This document shows, one piece after another, positions 1-10,474 of a stretch of DNA of 64,000 bases; the stretch's first letter is position 1, and the number at the start of each line of letters is the position of its first letter. The translations under genes were made by a program, and so were the position numbers. Origin of the DNA: Mixophyes australis (lineage: Eukaryota; Chordata; Amphibia; Anura; Limnodynastidae); assembly GCA_036250195.1 (NCBI GenBank), contig JAVHZZ010000004.1, positions 317,811,706 through 317,875,705 of the forward strand, written 5' to 3'. The notes below the pieces were generated by a model that was not told where the DNA came from, searched no databases, and saw nothing but the letters and a program-made list of their open reading frames with translations.

Positions 1-1904
1 TGAGTTCCAAGTTAAACTAAAATTCCCATGCACTTGTAATCCTTTTATAAGCCTAAACAATACAGTCACCAGCCAATCTGAAGTGAGATGACCTTTTCTT
101 TGTCTTTCCCCAATAGAGGGGTGGGGCAATCTGGCTTTAAGAGAAATGGAGGTGCCTATTTCATTTACATATGCATACAAGACACTCTCTGCATAACAAT
201 AGGCATGGCTTGGATGAAACTTTCAATCAAATGATTCCAGAGATTCCAAGGAACTTGCTTCCTGTAGATAATTGACATCTTATATACTAAAGATCCTATT
301 GAATTGTAATATTTTTCAATGTTATCATAAAACATTAAACATGTGTTGGAAATCTTAAGTTGTAACTAATGTGTAAAGCAATATGGAGAAATACCATATA
401 AAGCATTGGCATATGCTAAATGGTGTCCAAATCCTATTGTATATAAGCATTCTAGAACCAGCAAGTGTTCTAGAAGACATCATAACAATGTCCCTAAATC
501 AGATGATTCCAGAGATTCCAAGGAACTTGCTTCCTGTAGATAATTGACATCTTATATACTAAAGATCCTATTGAATTGTAATATTTTTCAATGTTATCAT
601 AAAACATTAAACATGTGTTGGAAATCTTAAGTTGTAACTAATGTGTAAACAAATATAGTGATGCACCATTTCTAGAGCAGGATGTTTAACATGCCCAAAA
701 TAACAACTGAATGCAAGCAAGCTAAGTATAAGAACTAGATTTTCAAGCTCAAAAATGGTCAAGGGAAGCACTGACGTTAGATTTCTATGTAAATCTAGAA
801 AACCTAAAAGGCAATACAACCCAAAATAAATATATCCGACTGGAAGATGTTGCCCAATGCCTACAATGCCCAAAACAGGAAGCACTTTCTCACCAGAAAT
901 GGAGCAAAAGAGAGAGCTTTGTTTTGGGTGATTTAAGCTTGGAATGAATTTAGATGGATTGTGCTTTGTGGATCGTGCATGCTTTGTGGATCCATCCTGG
1001 AAAGCCTTCTTTTTTTGGCAGTTGTCTTGAGAGATAACTTTTTAATTCCAATGTTGTTGAAGTTAAGTTGCCTATCAGATTTACAGTTTGAAGATAAACA
1101 CCTAATTTTTCATGTTTTAAGCCACATTTACAAAAGCATAAAATTGTTGTTCCTTACATTTTGACACCATACAGACAGGATGAATTTGCATATACAATGC
1201 CCTAAACAACACAGCACTGTCCTATAAAAGATACACAGGAAAGTGCTTAGTTTAGAGTGTTGAATACATTGTTATTTGCCTGAATTATAGAAAATAACGG
1301 AAATTGACAACATTTCAAGATTTCCTGCTGCGTTTCCCATCATTCAAACTAGGAAGCATTTCATATATTTCAGCTCTAATAAAATATGCTGATAACAATT
1401 TGCAAATTGAAAAGTCAGAGATTTCAAAGACGAAAATAAAATGAAATAGTCTCACATGTATCCGATTTCAAAATAAATATCAGATTGGAAGATGTTGCCC
1501 AATGCCTACAATGCCCAAAACAGGAAGCACTTTCTCACCAGAATTGGAACAAAAGAGAGAGCTTTGTTTTGGGTGATTTAAGCTTGGAATGAATGTAGAT
1601 GTAAATCTGAATATTCAGGAACAATAAATGAATACAAGTGAGAAAAGCCAAACACATTCATGTCTCTGTAAATATGTTTGCTACACTTACTTTATTAGCT
1701 CTATTAATTTGAAACCATTGTGGATAAGAATTTACAGTTCCCAGATAAACCAAACAGAAAGCACTTAACAATTTGGAAATTGAAAAGTCAGAGATTTCAA
1801 AGACTCAAAAAATGTAATAGTCTTACATGTATCCTATTTCAAATGGGGTAATTGCTTACCTACAGTCCAGAAGTGGAGCTGTTCTAACAGGTTGATCTTC
1901 AGTT
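1..1904. repeat. Unit 1 (1904 bp), S head / T2 tail, duplicated then deleted
   Basis: Head variant aagagaaatgg, tail catatatttcag and the 2-bp-shortened aaatatcagattgg. It holds the 272-bp duplication (second copy from 497). A 267-bp segment is then missing, joined at gtgtaaacaaatatag near 646-650. The two changes almost cancel, so the unit looks normal in length while having a different internal order. The segment with ctgaacattcc and the ttgcag stretch is absent. Confidence 0.95.
225..650. repeat. 272-bp duplication with truncated second copy (unit 1)
   Basis: The first copy runs 225-496. The second begins at 497 and ends about 650, where the 267-bp deletion joins it to aaatatagtgatgc. The duplication junction shares aatc between its two sides. 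The deletion junction shares taaa. The first copy reads caatcaaatgatt where other units read caatcagatgatt, a private substitution. Confidence 0.9.
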
Positions 1905-3804
1905 TGAGTTCCAAGTTAAACTAAAATTCCCATGCACTTGTAATCCTTTTATAAGCCTAAACAATACAGTCACCAGCCAATCTGAAGTGAGATGACCTTT
2001 TCTTTGTCTTTCCCCAATAGAGGGGTGGGGCAATCTGGCTTTAAGATAAATGGAGGTGCCTATTTCATTTACATATGCATACAAGACACTCTCTGCATAA
2101 CAATAGGCATGGCTTGGATGAAACTTTCAATCAGATGATTCCAGAGATTCCAAGGAACTTGCTTCCTGTAGATAATTGACATCTTATATACTAAAGATCC
2201 TATTGAATTGTAATATTTTTCAATGTTATCATAAAACATTAAACATGTGTTGGAAATCTTAAGTTGTAACTAATGTGTAAAGCAATATGGAGAAATACCA
2301 TATAAAGCATTGGCATATGCTAAATGGTGTCCAAATCCTATTGTATATAAGCATTCTAGAACCAGCAAGTGTTCTAGAAGACATCATAACAATGTCCCTA
2401 AATCTGAACATTCCAAATATATCTGTCTAGCAACTTAACATTTTGTGGTGCTTTGTTGCAGTAAATAATACTGGCAAATATATGTATGAACAGATTAAAA
2501 CATTAATCCTTTAAAAATGCTATGGATAGAAAGTGTTGTGCCATTAAACAAATATAGTGATGCACCATTTCTAGAGCAGGATGTTTAACATGCCCAAAAT
2601 AACAACTGAATGCAAGCAAGCTAAGTATAAGAACTAGATTTTCAAGCTCAAAAATGGTCAAGGGAAGCACTGACGTTAGATTTCTATGTAAATCTAGAAA
2701 ACCTAAAAGGCAATACAACCCAAAATAAATATATCCGACTGGAAGATGTTGCCCAATGCCTACAATGCCCAAAACAGGAAGCACTTTCTCACCAGAAATG
2801 GAGCAAAAGAGAGAGCTTTGTTTTGGGTGATTTAAGCTTGGAATGAATTTAGATGGATTGTGCTTTGTGGATCGTGCATGCTTTGTGGATACATCCTGGA
2901 AAGCCTTCTTTTTTGGCAGTTGTCTTGAGAGATAACTTGTTAATTCCAATGTTGTTGAAGTTAAGTTGCCTATCAGATTTACAGTTTGAAGATAAACACC
3001 TAATTTTTCATGTTTTAAGCCCCATTTACAAAAGCATAAAATTGTTGTCCCTTACATTTTGACACCATACAGACAGGATGAATTTGCATATACAATGCCC
3101 TAAACAACACAGCACTGTCCTATAAAAGATACACAGGAAAGTGCTTAGTTTAGAGTGTTGAATACATTGTTATTTGCCTGAATTATAGAAAATAACGGAA
3201 ATTGACAACATTTCAAGATTTCCTGCTGCGTTTCCCATCATTCAAACTAGGAAGCATTTCATATATTTCAGCTCTAATAAAATATGCTGATAACAATTTG
3301 CAAATTGAAAAGTCAGAGATTTCAAAGACGAAAATAAAATGAAATAGTCTCACATGTATCCGATTTCAAAATAAATATATCCGACTGGAAGATGTTGCCC
3401 AATGCCTACAATGCCCAAAACAGGAAGCACTTTCTCACCAGAAATGGAACAAAAGAGAGAGCTTTGTTTTGGGTGATTTAAGCTTGGAATGAATGTAGAT
3501 GTAAATCTGAATATTCAGGAACAATAAATGAATACAAGTGAGAAAAGCCAAACAAATTCATGTCTCTGTAAATATGTTTGCTACACTTACTTTATTAGCT
3601 CTATTAATTTGAAACCATTGTGGATAAGAATTTACAGTTCCCAGATAAACCAAACAGAAAGCACTTAACAATTTGGAAATTGAAAAGTCAGAGATTTCAA
3701 AGACTCAAAAAATGTAATAGTCTTACATGTATCCTATTTCAAATGGGGTAATTGCTTACCTACAGTCAAGAAGTGGAGCTGTTCTAACAGGTTGATCTTC
3801 AGTT
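1905..3804. repeat. Unit 2 (1900 bp), Y head / T2 tail
   Basis: Head aagataaatgg, tail catatatttcag followed by tatccgactgg. One T is missing from the homopolymer in ccttcttttttggc (about 2905-2915), giving 1900 bp. It also has a private gatacatcc (usual gatccatcc) and caaacaaattc (usual caaacacattc). The single-base loss shifts the frames in this region, so open frames here look longer than in other units (minus strand 2503-2949, TTG start; plus strand 2853-3062). Confidence 0.95.
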
Positions 3805-5245
3805 TGAGTTCCAAGTTAAACTAAAATTCCCATGCACTTGTAATCCTTTTATAAGCCTAAACAATACAGTCACCAGCCAATCTGAAGTGAGATGACCTTT
3901 TCTTTGTCTTTCCCCAATAGAGGGGTGGGGCAATCTGGCTTTAAGACAAATGGAGGTGCCTATTTCATTTACATATGCATACAAGACACTCTCTGCATAA
4001 CAATAGGCATGGCTTGGATGAAACTTTCAATCAGATGATTCCAGAGATTCCAAGGAACTTGCTTCCTGTAGATAATTGACATCTTATATACTAAAGATCC
4101 TATTGAATTGTAATATTTTTCAATGTTATCATAAAACATTAAACATGTGTTGGAAATCTTAAGTTGTAACTAATGTGTAAAGCAATATGGAGAAATACCA
4201 TATAAAGCATTGGCATATGCTAAATGGTGTCCAAATCCTATTGTATATAAGCATTCTAGAACCAGCAAGTGTTCTAGAAGACATCATAACAATGTCCCTA
4301 AATCAGATGATTCCAGAGATTCCAAGGAACTTGCTTCCTGTAGATAATTGACATCTTATATACTAAAGATCCTATTGAATTGTAATATTTTTCAATGTTA
4401 TCATAAAACAGAGATTCCCATGCACTTGTAAGATAAACACCTAATTTTTCATGTTTTAAGCCCCATTTACAAAAGCATAAAATTGTTGTCCCTTACATTT
4501 TGACACCATACAGACAGGATAAATTTGCATATACAATGCCCTAAACAACACAGCACTGTCCTATAAAAGATACACAGGAAAGTGCTTAGTTTAGAGTGTT
4601 GAATACATTGTTATTTGCCTGAATTATAGAAAATAAAGGAAATTGACAACATTTCAAGATTTCCTGCTGCGTTTCCCATCATTCAAACTAGGAAGCATTT
4701 CATAAAGTTCAGCTCTAATAAAATATGCTGATAACAATTTGCAAATTGAAAAGTCAGAGATTTCAAAGACGAAAATAAAATGAAATAGTCTCACATGTAT
4801 CCGATTTCAAAATAAATATATCAGACTGGAAGATGTTGCCCAATGCCTACAATGCCCAAAACAGGAAGCACTTTCTCACCAGAATTGGAACAAAAGAGAG
4901 AGCTTTGTTTTGGGTGATTTAAGCTTGGAATGAATGTAGATGTAAATCTGAATATTCAGGAACAATAAATGAAAACAAGTGAGAAAAGCTAAACACATTC
5001 ATGTCTCTGTAAATATGTTTGCTACACTTACTTTATTAGCTCTATTAATTTGAAACCATTGTGGATAAGAATTTACAGTTCCCAGATAAACCAAACAGAA
5101 AGCACTTAACAATTTGGAAATTGAAAAGTCAGAGATTTCAAAGACTCAAAAAATGTAATAGTCTTACATGTATCCTATTTCAAATGGGGTAATTGCTTAC
5201 CTACAGTCAAGAAGTGGAGCTGTTCTAACAGGTTGATCTTCAGTT
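3805..5245. repeat. Unit 3 (1441 bp), C1 head / T1 tail, large deletion
   Basis: Head aagacaaatgg, tail cataaagttcag. The unit has the 272-bp duplication (copies from 4029 and 4301). The second copy stops at 4410, a 20-bp filler follows, and the sequence resumes at agataaacacc. Compared with the 2173-bp form, 752 bp are missing and 20 bp are added. The upstream member (A) of the 134-bp internal repeat and the 18-bp tandem repeat are lost. Confidence 0.95.
4411..4430. other. Filler at deletion junction, unit 3
   Basis: Twenty bases lie between tcataaaaca and agataaacacc. The last 17, attcccatgcacttgta, match the unit head (for example 3826-3842). The first part, agagattcc, matches the segment ccagagattcc elsewhere in the unit. 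This looks like short template-switched copying during repair. The same filler is found in unit 4 at 5852-5871. Confidence 0.8.
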
Positions 5246-6686
5246 TGAGTTCCAAGTTAAACTAAAATTCCCATGCACTTGTAATCCTTTTATAAGCCTA
5301 AACAATACAGTCACCAGCCAATCTGAAGTGAGATGACCTTTTCTTTGTCTTTCCCCAATAGAGGGGTGGGGCAATCTGGCTTTAAGAGAAATGGAGGTGC
5401 CTATTTCATTTACATATGCATACAAGACACTCTCTGCATAACAATAGGCATGGCTTGGATGAAACTTTCAATCAGATGATTCCAGAGATTCCAAGGAACT
5501 TGCTTCCTGTAGATAATTGACATCTTATATACTAAAGATCCTATTGAATTGTAATATTTTTCAATGTTATCATAAAACATTAAACATGTGTTGGAAATCT
5601 TAAGTTGTAACTAATGTGTAAAGCAATATGGAGAAATACCATATAAAGCATTGGCATATGCTAAATGGTGTCCAAATCCTATTGTATATAAGCATTCTAG
5701 AACCAGCAAGTGTTCTAGAAGACATCATAACAATGTCCCTAAATCAGATGATTCCAGAGATTCCAAGGAACTTGCTTCCTGTAGATAATTGACATCTTAT
5801 ATACTAAAGATCCTATTGAATTGTAATATTTTTCAATGTTATCATAAAACAGAGATTCCCATGCACTTGTAAGATAAACACCTAATTTTTCATGTTTTAA
5901 GCCCCATTTACAAAAGCATAAAATTGTTGTCCCTTACATTTTGACACCATACAGACAGGATAAATTTGCATATACAATGCCCTAAACAACACAGCACTGT
6001 CCTATAAAAGATACACAGGAAAGTGCTTAGTTTAGAGTGTTGAATACATTGTTATTTGCCTGAATTATAGAAAATAAAGGAAATTGACAACATTTCAAGA
6101 TTTCCTGCTGCGTTTCCCATCATTCAAACTAGGAAGCATTTCATAAAGTTCAGCTCTAATAAAATATGCTGATAACAATTTGCAAATTGAAAAGTCAGAG
6201 ATTTCAAAGACGAAAATAAAATGAAATAGTCTCACATGTATCCGATTTCAAAATAAATATATCAGACTGGAAGATGTTGCCCAATGCCTACAATGCCCAA
6301 AACAGGAAGCACTTTCTCACCAGAATTGGAACAAAAGAGAGAGCTTTGTTTTGGGTGATTTAAGCTTGGAATGAATGTAGATGTAAATCTGAATATTCAG
6401 GAACAATAAATGAAAACAAGTGAGAAAAGCTAAACACATTCATGTCTCTGTAAATATGTTTGCTACACTTACTTTATTAGCTCTATTAATTTGAAACCAT
6501 TGTGGATAAGAATTTACAGTTCCCAGATAAACCAAACAGAAAGCACTTAACAATTTGGAAATTGAAAAGTCAGAGATTTCAAAGACTCAAAAAATGTAAT
6601 AGTCTTACATGTATCCTATTTCAAATGGGGTAATTGCTTACCTACAGTCAAGAAGTGGAGCTGTTCTAACAGGTTGATCTTCAGTT
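5246..6686. repeat. Unit 4 (1441 bp), S head / T1 tail, same deletion as unit 3
   Basis: Identical in architecture to unit 3: duplication copies from 5470 and 5742, second copy cut at 5851, then filler and resumption at agataaacacc. Its head is S (aagagaaatgg), whereas unit 3 has C1. The identical compound junction means the two units descend from one event, spread by tandem duplication or exchange, while the heads differ. Confidence 0.95.
5852..5871. other. Filler at deletion junction, unit 4
   Basis: Same 20 bases and same flanks as at 4411-4430 in unit 3. This marks common descent of the two 1441-bp units. Confidence 0.8.
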
Positions 6687-8859
6687 TGAGTTCCAAGTTA
6701 AACTAAAATTCCCATGCACTTGTAATCCTTTTATAAGCCTAAACAATACAGTCACCAGCCAATCTGAAGTGAGATGACCTTTTCTTTGTCTTTCCCCAAT
6801 AGAGGGGTGGGGCAATCTGGCTTTAAGAGAAATGGAGGTGCCTATTTCATTTACATATGCATACAAGACACTCTCTGCATAACAATAGGCATGGCTTGGA
6901 TGAAACTTTCAATCAGATGATTCCAGAGATTCCAAGGAACTTGCTTCCTGTAGATAATTGACATCTTATATACTAAAGATCCTATTGAATTGTAATATTT
7001 TTCAATGTTATCATAAAACATTAAACATGTGTTGGAAATCTTAAGTTGTAACTAATGTGTAAAGCAATATGGAGAAATACCATATAAAGCATTGGCATAT
7101 GCTAAATGGTGTCCAAATCCTATTGTATATAAGCATTCTAGAACCAGCAAGTGTTCTAGAAGACATCATAACAATGTCCCTAAATCAGATGATTCCAGAG
7201 ATTCCAAGGAACTTGCTTCCTGTAGATAATTGACATCTTATATACTAAAGATCCTATTGAATTGTAATATTTTTCAATGTTATCATAAAACATTAAACAT
7301 GTGTTGGAAATCTTAAGTTGTAACTAATGTGTAAAGCAATATGGAGAAATACCATATAAAGCATTGGCATATGCTAAATGGTGTCCAAATCCTATTGTAT
7401 ATAAGCATTCTAGAACCAGCAAGTGTTCTAGAAGACATCATAACAATGTCCCTAAATCTGAACATTCCAAATATATCTGTCTAGCAACTTAACATTTTGT
7501 GGTGCTTTGTTGCAGTAAATAATACTGGCAAATATATGTATGAACAGATTAAAACATTAATCCTTTAAAAATGCTATGGATAGAAAGTGTTGTGCCATTA
7601 AACAAATATAGTGATGCACCATTTCTAGAGCAGGATGTTTAACATGCCCAAAATAACAACTGAATGCAAGCAAGCTAAGTATAAGAACTAGATTTTCAAG
7701 CTCAAAAATGGTCAAGGGAAGCACTGACGTTAGATTTCTATGTAAATCTAGAAAACCTAAAAGGCAATACAACCCAAAATAAATATATCCGACTGGAAGA
7801 TGTTGCCCAATGCCTACAATGCCCAAAACAGGAAGCACTTTCTCACCAGAAATGGAGCAAAAGAGAGAGCTTTGTTTTGGGTGATTTAAGCTTGGAATGA
7901 ATTTAGATGGATTGTGCTTTGTGGATCGTGCATGCTTTGTGGATCCATCCTGGAAAGCCTTCTTTTTTTGGCAGTTGTCTTGAGAGATAACTTGTTAATT
8001 CCAATGTTGTTGAAGTTAAGTTGCCTATCAGATTTACAGTTTGAAGATAAACACCTAATTTTTCATGTTTTAAGCCCCATTTACAAAAGCATAAAATTGT
8101 TGTCCCTTACATTTTGACACCATACAGACAGGATAAATTTGCATATACAATGCCCTAAACAACACAGCACTGTCCTATAAAAGATACACAGGAAAGTGCT
8201 TAGTTTAGAGTGTTGAATACATTGTTATTTGCCTGAATTATAGAAAATAAAGGAAATTGACAACATTTCAAGATTTCCTGCTGCGTTTCCCATCATTCAA
8301 ACTAGGAAGCATTTCATAAAGTTCAGCTCTAATAAAATATGCTGATAACAATTTGCAAATTGAAAAGTCAGAGATTTCAAAGACGAAAATAAAATGAAAT
8401 AGTCTCACATGTATCCGATTTCAAAATAAATATATCAGACTGGAAGATGTTGCCCAATGCCTACAATGCCCAAAACAGGAAGCACTTTCTCACCAGAATT
8501 GGAACAAAAGAGAGAGCTTTGTTTTGGGTGATTTAAGCTTGGAATGAATGTAGATGTAAATCTGAATATTCAGGAACAATAAATGAATACAAGTGAGAAA
8601 AGCCAAACACATTCATGTCTCTGTAAATATGTTTGCTACACTTACTTTATTAGCTCTATTAATTTGAAACCATTGTGGATAAGAATTTACAGTTCCCAGA
8701 TAAACCAAACAGAAAGCACTTAACAATTTGGAAATTGAAAAGTCAGAGATTTCAAAGACTCAAAAAATGTAATAGTCTTACATGTATCCTATTTCAAATG
8801 GGGTAATTGCTTACCTACAGTCAAGAAGTGGAGCTGTTCTAACAGGTTGATCTTCAGTT
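6687..8859. repeat. Unit 5 (2173 bp), S head / T1 tail, intact 272-bp duplication
   Basis: Head aagagaaatgg, cttaacatt, gcaccatttc, tail cataaagttcag, gaatacaagtg. The length is 1901 plus 272. It is the full-length form from which the U1, U3 and U4 structures can be derived by single deletions. Confidence 0.95.
6911..7454. repeat. 272-bp internal tandem duplication, unit 5
   Basis: Two copies, 6911-7182 and 7183-7454. The junction cctaaatcagatgatt joins the end of the segment (cctaaatctgaac) to its start (caatcagatgatt) with a shared aatc. The duplicated segment includes the 9-bp hairpin around ttctagaac and gttctagaa. Confidence 0.93.
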
Positions 8860-8966
8860 TGAGTTCCAAGTTAAACTAAAATTCCCATGCACTTGTAATC
8901 CTTTTATAAGCCTAAACAATACAGTCACCAGCCAATCTGAAGTGAGATGACCTTTTCTTTGTCTTT

Positions 8967-8980
8967 CCCCAATAGAGGGG
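8967..8980. other. CCCC/GGGG inverted repeat (unit position 108-121)
   Basis: cccc aataga gggg, followed by tgggg. Present in the head of every unit. The left end of the 536-bp insertion in units 23, 25 and 26 starts a few bases upstream of it (gtctttcccc). Confidence 0.6.
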
Positions 8981-9308
8981 TGGGGCAATCTGGCTTTAAG
9001 ACAAATGGAGGTGCCTATTTCATTTACATATGCATACAAGACACTCTCTGCATAACAATAGGCATGGCTTGGATGAAACTTTCAATCAGATGATTCCAGA
9101 GATTCCAAGGAACTTGCTTCCTGTAGATAATTGACATCTTATATACTAAAGATCCTATTGAATTGTAATATTTTTCAATGTTATCATAAAACATTAAACA
9201 TGTGTTGGAAATCTTAAGTTGTAACTAATGTGTAAAGCAATATGGAGAAATACCATATAAAGCATTGGCATATGCTAAATGGTGTCCAAATCCTATTGTA
9301 TATAAGCA

Positions 9309-9334
9309 TTCTAGAACCAGCAAGTGTTCTAGAA
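9309..9334. other. 9-bp perfect inverted repeat with 8-nt loop (unit position 450-475)
   Basis: Arms ttctagaac and gttctagaa are exact reverse complements around cagcaagt. Each arm contains ttctagaa, which fits the TTCnnGAA dyad of heat-shock factor sites. The two dyads are 18 bp apart start to start, which is not a multiple of 5, so they are not in the usual contiguous phase. It lies about 20 bp upstream of cctaaatc, a recurrent breakpoint in this array. I saw it unchanged in the other units I read. Confidence 0.6.
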
Positions 9335-9631
9335 GACATCATAACAATGTCCCTAAATCTGAACATTCCAAATATATCTGTCTAGCAACTTAACATTTTG
9401 TGGTGCTTTGTTGCAGTAAATAATACTGGCAAATATATGTATGAACAGATTAAAACATTAATCCTTTAAAAATGCTATGGATAGAAAGTGTTGTGCCATT
9501 AAACAAATATAGTGATGCACAATTTCTAGAGCAGGATGTTTAACATGCCCAAAATAACAACTGAATGCAAGCAAGCTAAGTATAAGAACTAGATTTTCAA
9601 GCTCAAAAATGGTCAAGGGAAGCACTGACGT

Positions 9632-9651
9632 TAGATTTCTATGTAAATCTA
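9632..9651. other. 7-bp inverted repeat (unit position 773-792)
   Basis: tagattt and aaatcta flank ctatgt. Part of it is altered in some units (tttttatg in the Y-head series, aatccag in U13, U15, U19 and U20). It is therefore not strictly conserved and may have no function. Confidence 0.4.
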
Positions 9652-9676
9652 GAAAACCTAAAAGGCAATACAACCC

Positions 9677-9810
9677 AAAATAAATATATCCGACTGGAAG
9701 ATGTTGCCCAATGCCTACAATGCCCAAAACAGGAAGCACTTTCTCACCAGAAATGGAGCAAAAGAGAGAGCTTTGTTTTGGGTGATTTAAGCTTGGAATG
9801 AATTTAGATG
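9677..9810. repeat. Internal direct repeat, copy A (134 bp)
   Basis: Runs from aaaataaatatatccgac to aatttagatg. It matches copy B at 10324-10457, 647 bp downstream in the same unit, with only a handful of differences (ccg/cag, gaaatggagc/gaattggaac, aattta/aatgta). The near identity implies either a fairly recent internal duplication or continuing conversion between A and B. Units 3 and 4 lack copy A. Confidence 0.9.
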
Positions 9811-9815
9811 GATTG

Positions 9816-9846
9816 TGCTTTGTGGATCGTGCATGCTTTGTGGATC
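9816..9846. repeat. 18-bp-period tandem pair
   Basis: tgctttgtggatc occurs twice (9816-9828 and 9834-9846) with a 5-nt spacer. It explains the repeated LCGS residues in the overlapping open frame. In units 9, 12 and 18 the second copy reads tgcttggtggatc. Confidence 0.75.
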
Positions 9847-10037
9847 CATCCTGGAAAGCCTTCTTTTTTTGGCAGTTGTCTTGAGAGATAACTTGTTAAT
9901 TCCAATGTTGTTGAAGTTAAGTTGCCTATCAGATTTACAGTTTGAAGATAAACACCTAATTTTTCATGTTTTAAGCCCCATTTACAAAAGCATAAAATTG
10001 TTGTCCCTTACATTTTGACACCATACAGACAGGATAA

Positions 10038-10084
10038 ATTTGCATATACAATGCCCTAAACAACACAGCACTGTCCTATAAAAG
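10038..10084 (+). promoter_or_regulatory. Possible promoter: octamer plus TATA box
   Basis: atttgcat (10038-10045) is the exact reverse complement of the POU octamer ATGCAAAT. It lies 31 bp upstream of tataaaag (10077-10084), a consensus-like TATA element. I saw the same pair in the units I read, for example at 1184-1230 in U1. Octamer-TATA spacing of this order is known from vertebrate immunoglobulin promoters. In AT-rich DNA both motifs can arise by chance. If active, transcription would run on the plus strand through copy B and several AATAAA hexamers. This is inference without expression data. Confidence 0.25.
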
Positions 10085-10247
10085 ATACACAGGAAAGTGC
10101 TTAGTTTAGAGTGTTGAATACATTTTTATTTGCCTGAATTATAGAAAATAAAGGAAATTGACAACATTTCAAGATTTCCTGCTGCGTTTCCCATCATTCA
10201 AACTAGGAAGCATTTCATAAAGTTCAGCTCTAATAAAATATGCTGAT

Positions 10248-10326
10248 AACAATTTGCAAATTGAAAAGTCAGAGATTTCAAAGACGAAAATAAAATGAAA
10301 TAGTCTCACATGTATCCGATTTCAAA
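10248..10326. repeat. Internal direct repeat, copy C (~79 bp)
   Basis: From aacaatttgcaaattg to ccgatttcaaa. It is homologous to copy D at 10623-10699, with shared stretches such as attgaaaagtcagagattt and agtct/agtctt near the end. It is more diverged than the A/B pair, so this duplication is probably older. It starts on a 14-bp perfect palindrome and overlaps the first bases of copy B. Confidence 0.85.
10250..10263. other. 14-bp perfect palindrome
   Basis: caatttgcaaattg equals its own reverse complement. In the paralogous copy D the matching stretch is caatttggaaattg, with one central mismatch. Confidence 0.6.
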
Positions 10327-10457
10327 ATAAATATATCAGACTGGAAGATGTTGCCCAATGCCTACAATGCCCAAAACAGGAAGCACTTTCTCACCAGAAT
10401 TGGAACAAAAGAGAGAGCTTTGTTTTGGGTGATTTAAGCTTGGAATGAATGTAGATG
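10324..10457. repeat. Internal direct repeat, copy B (134 bp)
   Basis: Downstream member of the A/B pair (A at 9677-9810). It ends at aatgtagatg. Its 3' flank taaat|ctgaatattcag is the insertion point of the 536-bp cassette in units 23, 25 and 26. In U1, U13, U15, U19 and U20 its start is 2 bp shorter (aaatatcagattgg). Confidence 0.9.
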
Positions 10458-10462
10458 TAAAT

Positions 10463-10474
10463 CTGAATATTCAG
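10463..10474. other. 12-bp perfect palindrome at an insertion breakpoint
   Basis: ctgaatattcag equals its own reverse complement. In units 23, 25 and 26 the extra 536 bp is inserted exactly before this palindrome. Confidence 0.6.

Noticed and set aside
607..885. Recurrent ~93-codon minus-strand open frame (hydrophobic, membrane-like)
   Set aside because: Starts at GTG, not ATG. The first ATG leaves only a short peptide. It varies by amino-acid replacements and is missing from U3 and U4. No recognisable family.
961..1164. Recurrent 67-codon plus-strand open frame with LCGS repeats
   Set aside because: Starts at GTG. The LCGS repeat comes from an 18-bp tandem pair. No domain is recognised and the variation looks unconstrained.
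1899..2084. Recurrent 61-codon minus-strand open frame
   Set aside because: Starts at TTG. Residue 13 varies freely among Y, C and S between units. No domain recognised.
2503..2949. 148-codon minus-strand open frame in unit 2, the longest in the window
   Set aside because: It exists only because one T is missing from a homopolymer in this unit, and it starts at TTG. A chance frame fusion or possible base error.
3805..6686. Assembly artefact as the cause of the short and long units
   Set aside because: The same complex junctions recur in more than one unit with different linked variants, which is more easily explained by real inheritance. It remains to be confirmed with reads.
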